Source of the DNA: Spirochaeta sp. UBA5339
GTDB lineage: Bacteria > Spirochaetota > Spirochaetia > DSM-2461
Assembly (NCBI GenBank): GCA_002408085.1
Contig: DHQL01000025.1
Span: forward strand, 167,811-231,810
Direction of reading: 5' to 3'
DNA length: 64,000 nt
In this document: positions 60,649 to 64,000 of the stretch, in pieces
How the letters are laid out: each line of letters begins with the position of its first letter
Position numbering within the stretch: the stretch's first letter is position 1
Program-made: the position numbers and the translations under genes
Notes under the pieces: generated by a model
What the model saw: only the letters and a program-made list of their open reading frames with translations
The model's database searches: none
What the model was told of the DNA's origin: nothing

Positions 60649-62085
60649 CTATTTCATTTTTTCTATCAGTTCTCCAAGCCTGATAACCGCCTCTCTTGTA
60701 TCGTCGGTGATGGGGGAGGCATAGCTGATGCGGAGGCAGTTTCTGTATCGGTCGCCCACAGAAAAAGCCTGTCCCGGGACGGTACTGATTCCCTCCTCCA
60801 GGGCCTCCTCAAAGAGCCTGAGACAGTCAGGCTTCCCGGGAAGCTCCACCCAGAAGTAGAAGCCTCCTGCCGGGTCGGTAATGGCGGTTCCCTCAGGGAG
60901 GGCGGATATCAGAAGCTGACGCATCTCCGCCGCCTGTCTGCTGATCATCTTCTGCAGCATCTGCAGGTTCTTACTGTACCGGGGAGAGGCAAGGTAACCG
61001 GCGACAGCACTCTGCACCATGGCATTACCTCCCAGAGAGAGGGCCATCTTCAATTTGCGGCACAGCTCATGTTTTCTTCCTCCCGCCAGCCAGCCGATCC
61101 TGACTCCAGGACTGAGGGTTTTGGAGAGAGAGGAGCAGTAGATAACATTGTCCCCTGTATCAAAGCTTTTCAGGGGACGTTCCTGTCTGCCCTCAAAAGA
61201 ACAGCTGCTGTAAACGTCATCCTCAATAAGAGGCACCCCAAAACGTGCTGTCAGATCAACTGCTCGTTGTCTGTTTTCTTCGCTCATTGTAAATCCCAGG
61301 GGATTCTGATGAATTGCAGTCATAATTACGGCTTTTACATCTTCCTTTTTCAGGACTGATTCCAGATGGTTCAGGTTCATTCCCCCCACTGTATCTGTCG
61401 GGATGGTAATAACACGCCGCTTCAACTGATCCAGAATCTGAATGATTCCAAGAAAAACGGGGCTTTCGGTTACAATAATATCCCCCGGAGAAGAGCAACT
61501 TTCGATGGCTAGTGTCAGAGCCTCACTGCATCCGTTGGTAATCAGAATATCCCTGTAGGAGAGAGAAGTTCCCCTGTCCAGCATCACCGATGTAAGAGCC
61601 CTTCTCAGCTCCCTGTTTCCTCCCTCATCACAGTACTCTGTCAGAAGTCGGGATTCCTCCTTCAGAACCGTCAGCAGACTCTGCTTCAAGTGCTTTACCG
61701 GGAGGAGGCTCTCATGGGGATTGCCCGCACCCAGAGGAATGACGGAACTGTCATTTCCCGCCTCTACTATTCTACCTATGATACTCAGGGGGACGGCGTC
61801 TTCCGTGTTGAGGTAATATTTCTCCTTTTGCGGTTCCGGCAGAGGAGTGGAAAGAGGATTTCTGGCAAAAAAACCGGACTTCTCTACTGCATAGGCAAGT
61901 CCCTGTCTTTCCAGAAGCTCATAGGCCTGCATTACAACAGACAAGGCACAGCTGTAGCGGCTGCTCATGGTCCTGAGTGAGGGGAGCCTGCTGCCGTATC
62001 CGATGGTTCCTTCATTAATTGCCTGGGAGATCTGTGAGGCGATCTCTTCATATCTGTATAGGGGCTTCTCTGTTCCGGTACTCAT
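60649..62085 (-). CDS. MocR-type regulator (GntR winged helix plus aminotransferase fold)
   Basis: 478 aa. Winged helix at about 10-75 (GYGSRLPSLRTMSSRYSCALSVVMQAYELLE) and a fold-type I aminotransferase domain (about 105-478), with the PLP-Lys in CSSLSKTLSPGVRIGW. MocR proteins usually control PLP or amine metabolism and nearby exporters. A LysE-type exporter is encoded divergently. ATG 62085 is exactly 6 nt after TACAAT (62097-62092) and has no ribosome binding site, so the message is probably leaderless. Two direct repeats in its promoter are likely its operator. Confidence 0.9.
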   Translation of the reverse strand: MSTGTEKPLYRYEEIASQISQAINEGTIGYGSRLPSLRTMSSRYSCALSVVMQAYELLERQGLAYAVEKSGFFARNPLSTPLPEPQKEKYYLNTEDAVPLSIIGRIVEAGNDSSVIPLGAGNPHESLLPVKHLKQSLLTVLKEESRLLTEYCDEGGNRELRRALTSVMLDRGTSLSYRDILITNGCSEALTLAIESCSSPGDIIVTESPVFLGIIQILDQLKRRVITIPTDTVGGMNLNHLESVLKKEDVKAVIMTAIHQNPLGFTMSEENRQRAVDLTARFGVPLIEDDVYSSCSFEGRQERPLKSFDTGDNVIYCSSLSKTLSPGVRIGWLAGGRKHELCRKLKMALSLGGNAMVQSAVAGYLASPRYSKNLQMLQKMISRQAAEMRQLLISALPEGTAITDPAGGFYFWVELPGKPDCLRLFEEALEEGISTVPGQAFSVGDRYRNCLRISYASPITDDTREAVIRLGELIEKMK

Positions 62086-62091
62086 AGTCGA

Positions 62092-62121
62092 ATTGTAGAT
62101 CTGTTATGGTTGTAAAGTCAA
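62092..62121 (-). promoter_or_regulatory. mocR promoter (leaderless)
   Basis: On the minus strand TTGACT (62121-62116), 18 bp, TACAAT (62097-62092), six bases, then ATG 62085. The predicted start point is the A of the ATG. Confidence 0.6.
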
Positions 62122-62144
62122 TAAATTGTATCTGTTTAGGTTTT
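62099..62144. promoter_or_regulatory. Direct-repeat operator candidate of MocR
   Basis: ATCTGTTATGGTTGT (62099-62113) and ATCTGTTTAGGTTTT (62130-62144) match at 12 of 15 bases, 31 bp (three helix turns) apart. The first lies in the -10/-35 spacer of the mocR promoter, the other beyond its -35. Each is preceded by ATTGTA. This fits MocR-type direct-repeat operators and autorepression. Confidence 0.55.
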
Positions 62145-62190
62145 CTGTTTTCCTCTACCTTTGATTCAGAATAGATTCAGGAGGCAAAAA

Positions 62191-62787
62191 ATGGATAGTG
62201 TCCTTATTCCGGCAGTGGTTTTTATTATCACCATGACGGCTACACCGGGGCCCAACAATATGCTGCTTACAGTATCGGGGGCCAAGTTCGGCTACAGGAG
62301 ATCCCTGCCCTTTATTTTGGGGATTGTGATCGGAGAGGTGAGTCAGCTGATTCTTTCAGCCCTCGGTCTGGGAGTGCTGTTTATCCACTTTCCCCTTGCT
62401 CAGCTTTTATTGAAGATGGCAGGCAGTCTCTATCTCATATATCTGGCGGCGAAGATTGCCTTTGGTGGAAAGGGGGGGAAGGATTCCGGTGATGACATAG
62501 AAAAACCGATGACCCTGATCCACGGGATCTTTTTTCAGTATCTGAATCCCAAGGCATATGTATTTGCCCTGACGGTGATGTCGGTCTATCCGCTGCAGGG
62601 AGAGCTCTACCTCAGGTCGGCCCTTCTGATTATTATCAGTTTTGTTCTTATCTGCCCCATGTCAGTCTCTTTATGGGCGGGCTTCGGGACTCTTCTGAAG
62701 AAGATGATGGCTGGCAGACATGCCAGGAATCTGAATTTTGTTCTGGGAGCTATGACGGCACTGTCAGTGGTTTTTATTCTTATGTAG
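62191..62787 (+). CDS. LysE/RhtB-family exporter
   Basis: 198 aa from ATG 62191, with AGGAGG just upstream (the frame also opens earlier at 62161). About five to six membrane segments; the family signature TATPGPNNMLLTVSGAKFG is near the N terminus. Members export amino acids such as lysine, threonine or homoserine lactones. Divergent from the MocR gene, which probably controls it. Confidence 0.9.
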   Translation: MDSVLIPAVVFIITMTATPGPNNMLLTVSGAKFGYRRSLPFILGIVIGEVSQLILSALGLGVLFIHFPLAQLLLKMAGSLYLIYLAAKIAFGGKGGKDSGDDIEKPMTLIHGIFFQYLNPKAYVFALTVMSVYPLQGELYLRSALLIIISFVLICPMSVSLWAGFGTLLKKMMAGRHARNLNFVLGAMTALSVVFILM

Positions 62788-62850
62788 CGGGGATAAAAAA
62801 CCGGGAAATGATAAGAGCAGATTCTGAAGTCACTCCAGATGGTAATAAAA

Positions 62851-62909
62851 AAGGGGCTGCCGCTAAAGCCTTCTTAGGCTTTTGCAACGTCCCCTTCTTT
62901 ATTTTTGCT
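62851..62909 (+). terminator. Likely terminator after the LysE-type gene
   Basis: AAGGGG (62851-62856) pairs with CCCCTT (62891-62896), and inside, GCTAAAGCC pairs with GGCTTTTGC with one mismatch. A T-rich stretch (TTCTTTATTTTT) follows. Confidence 0.6.
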
Positions 62910-62971
62910 ATCATGTAGCCTTATGGCTGTTATACTACAAAACAGGCTAAGTCGGTGATAGGATATTGAGC

Positions 62972-63256
62972 ATGAGATCTATTGAACTTGTCCTGTATGC
63001 TGTAATTGCTGCTGCCATCTTTATCCCTATGTTTCTTGAGCTGGCTATCTTTGGAAAAATCTCCAAAGCAAATAAGAAGAACTTGTTTAACGAAAATCTA
63101 TATAAACCAGGAGAAAGAGTCCTGATTGTGGGAGAACTCGTCTTTTACCTTAAGCACTCAGAGAACAAACTATTCAACTGGGGGATATTGTTTCTGATCA
63201 CTATACTTGTCCACTTCGGTGGAATACTTACCTTTATAATCAAAGGCTTCCAGTGA
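62972..63256 (+). CDS. Small membrane protein of unknown function
   Basis: 94 aa from ATG 62972 (a TTG at 62966 is the alternative; TAGGAT lies before both). Two hydrophobic segments (about 5-27 and 70-90) flank a polar loop (KISKANKKNLFNENLYKPGERV). I do not recognise the family. It ends just before the integrase remnant and has no visible partner. Confidence 0.45.
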   Translation: MRSIELVLYAVIAAAIFIPMFLELAIFGKISKANKKNLFNENLYKPGERVLIVGELVFYLKHSENKLFNWGILFLITILVHFGGILTFIIKGFQ

Positions 63257-64000
63257 TGAGGGATGTAATGAACCCTGGGGATTTGTCCCTGAAATTACTA
63301 CTGCAGCTGCAGGCCGGCGGTACGCCCCGTCTTCCGTTGCTCTGAAAGTGAAGGCCATTAAGAGCTTGATCCGCCAGGTGGTCGCTGACAATCCGAATGT
63401 GGACCAGGGCGCAGCCTACCGGATCGAGCGGGAGCTGGGGAAAATAAAGTGTCCCACCGTGCCGGTGGGAGCTTCCAGGATAAAGACGCTCAGCCGGCAG
63501 CAGATCTACAGGCTACTCCATGAGTGCCGGGACCTGAAGGTACTTCCACTCATGAAAACAATACTCCTGAACGGCTGCCGGCTCAATGAGGCCCTGCAGA
63601 TCACCTGGCGAGGATTAGAAGCCTCAGGAGACGGCATATTCGTCCACATAGGGATTATTGCCAAAGGTGGTAAAGGAGATTCATCTAAGAGTCACTGAAT
63701 CGATCCTGGAGGATCTACGGAGGCTGGAATCGGGCGGGGGTTATACAAAATCAGCGCTCTTTCCTTGGACAAGGAAAGCCGCGACGATCAGGGTGAAGCG
63801 GGCGATTGAAAGGACTCTGGGCGTGAAGGCCTCGGCCCATATGCTGCGCCACAGCTTTGCCACCCTGGCCCTCGAGGAAGGACTGCCCCTGTCGGAGGTG
63901 TCAGAGTGGCTGAATCATGCATCGCCGAAGACGACGGCCCAGTATTATCTCCACGGGAAGAGGTACGAAGCCGGCACCAGGTTCTCCCGGGGGCTGGTGG
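63240..64000 (+). pseudogene. Broken tyrosine recombinase (phage-type integrase), cut by the window edge
   Basis: A reading frame open from 63240 encodes a core-binding-like region (YAPSSVALKVKAIKSLIRQV) and the first catalytic Arg (NGCRLNEALQITW), then runs into a stop at 63693. From about 63670 a +1 frame continues with KEIHLRVTESILEDL and the remaining catalytic residues: HMLRHSFATLAL (His and Arg), LNHASPKTTAQYY (His-box and Tyr). A one-base insertion near 63667-63675 explains it. The 5' end lacks an ATG and appears truncated. The nearest in-frame start is GTG 63348. A relic of a mobile element. Confidence 0.85.

Noticed and set aside
62851..62909. Integron attC-like hairpin
   Set aside because: The imperfect palindrome lacks the RYYYAAC/GTTRRRY end boxes and is followed by a T-rich run, as in a terminator.
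63660..63700. Programmed frameshift in the integrase
   Set aside because: No slippery run is present, and the 5' end is also truncated; simple decay is more likely.
1..64000. CRISPR arrays, rRNA genes, complete insertion sequences
   Set aside because: None were seen; the Cas4-like part of the DUF2779 protein has no array or cas genes nearby.

Overview
The window is a replication-origin region of a bacterial chromosome. Gene content points to a Gram-negative-type spirochaete (Spirochaetales, Spirochaeta/Oceanispirochaeta-like); this is inference and no species can be named. Pointers are a large-periplasmic-domain YidC, a predicted outer-membrane barrel protein, a DUF4954 protein, many class III cyclase/FHA/HEAT signalling proteins, and a MurA with Asp in place of the catalytic Cys, as known in Borrelia.

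Layout. 1-5.8 kb: a truncated secreted-protein start, a STAS/zinc-ribbon protein, an orphan pseudo-receiver regulator, murA, aspartokinase and threonine synthase. 5.9-13.5 kb, all minus strand: dnaA, dnaN, recF, a DUF721 gene, rpmH, rnpA, yidD, yidC, jag. 13.5-13.87 kb: AT-rich gap with DnaA boxes, the best oriC candidate, from which dnaA (leftward) and gyrB-gyrA (rightward) diverge. 18.3-22.1 kb: two perfect parS sites (one inside the end of gyrA), DUF1059, adenosine deaminase, Nfu, parA-parB. 22.1-24.3 kb: DUF4954. 24.4-27.7 kb: three tRNA-Ser and one tRNA-Arg, SRP RNA, then dnaX (with an A12 slippery tract), ybaB, recR. 27.8-46.8 kb: mixed housekeeping and envelope genes (glycosidase, YigZ, ThyX, TPR and LamG proteins, UvrC, two phosphoesterases, a B12-binding radical SAM protein, GNAT, a predicted surface peptidase/propeller/barrel protein, ArsC, GntR, FHA). 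47-58.7 kb: signalling (two adenylate cyclases, a HEAT membrane protein, a soluble FIST-chemoreceptor) with DUF2779 and GH2 genes. 58.9-64 kb: tagaturonate epimerase, a tRNA-Leu whose 3' end and terminator are duplicated, a MocR/LysE divergent pair, and a broken integrase at the right edge.

How it works together: DnaA, DnaN, RecF, gyrase, ParABS, DnaX and RecR form a compact replication-segregation-repair block around the origin, with the rpmH-rnpA-yidD-yidC-jag block beside it. The most interesting signals are (i) a set of genes without a Shine-Dalgarno sequence whose start codon lies 6-9 nt after a -10 box, implying widespread leaderless transcripts; (ii) the dnaX A12 tract, which would give two products; (iii) parS embedded in gyrA; (iv) a second cluster of DnaA boxes about 12 kb from the origin; (v) a direct-repeat operator in the mocR promoter.
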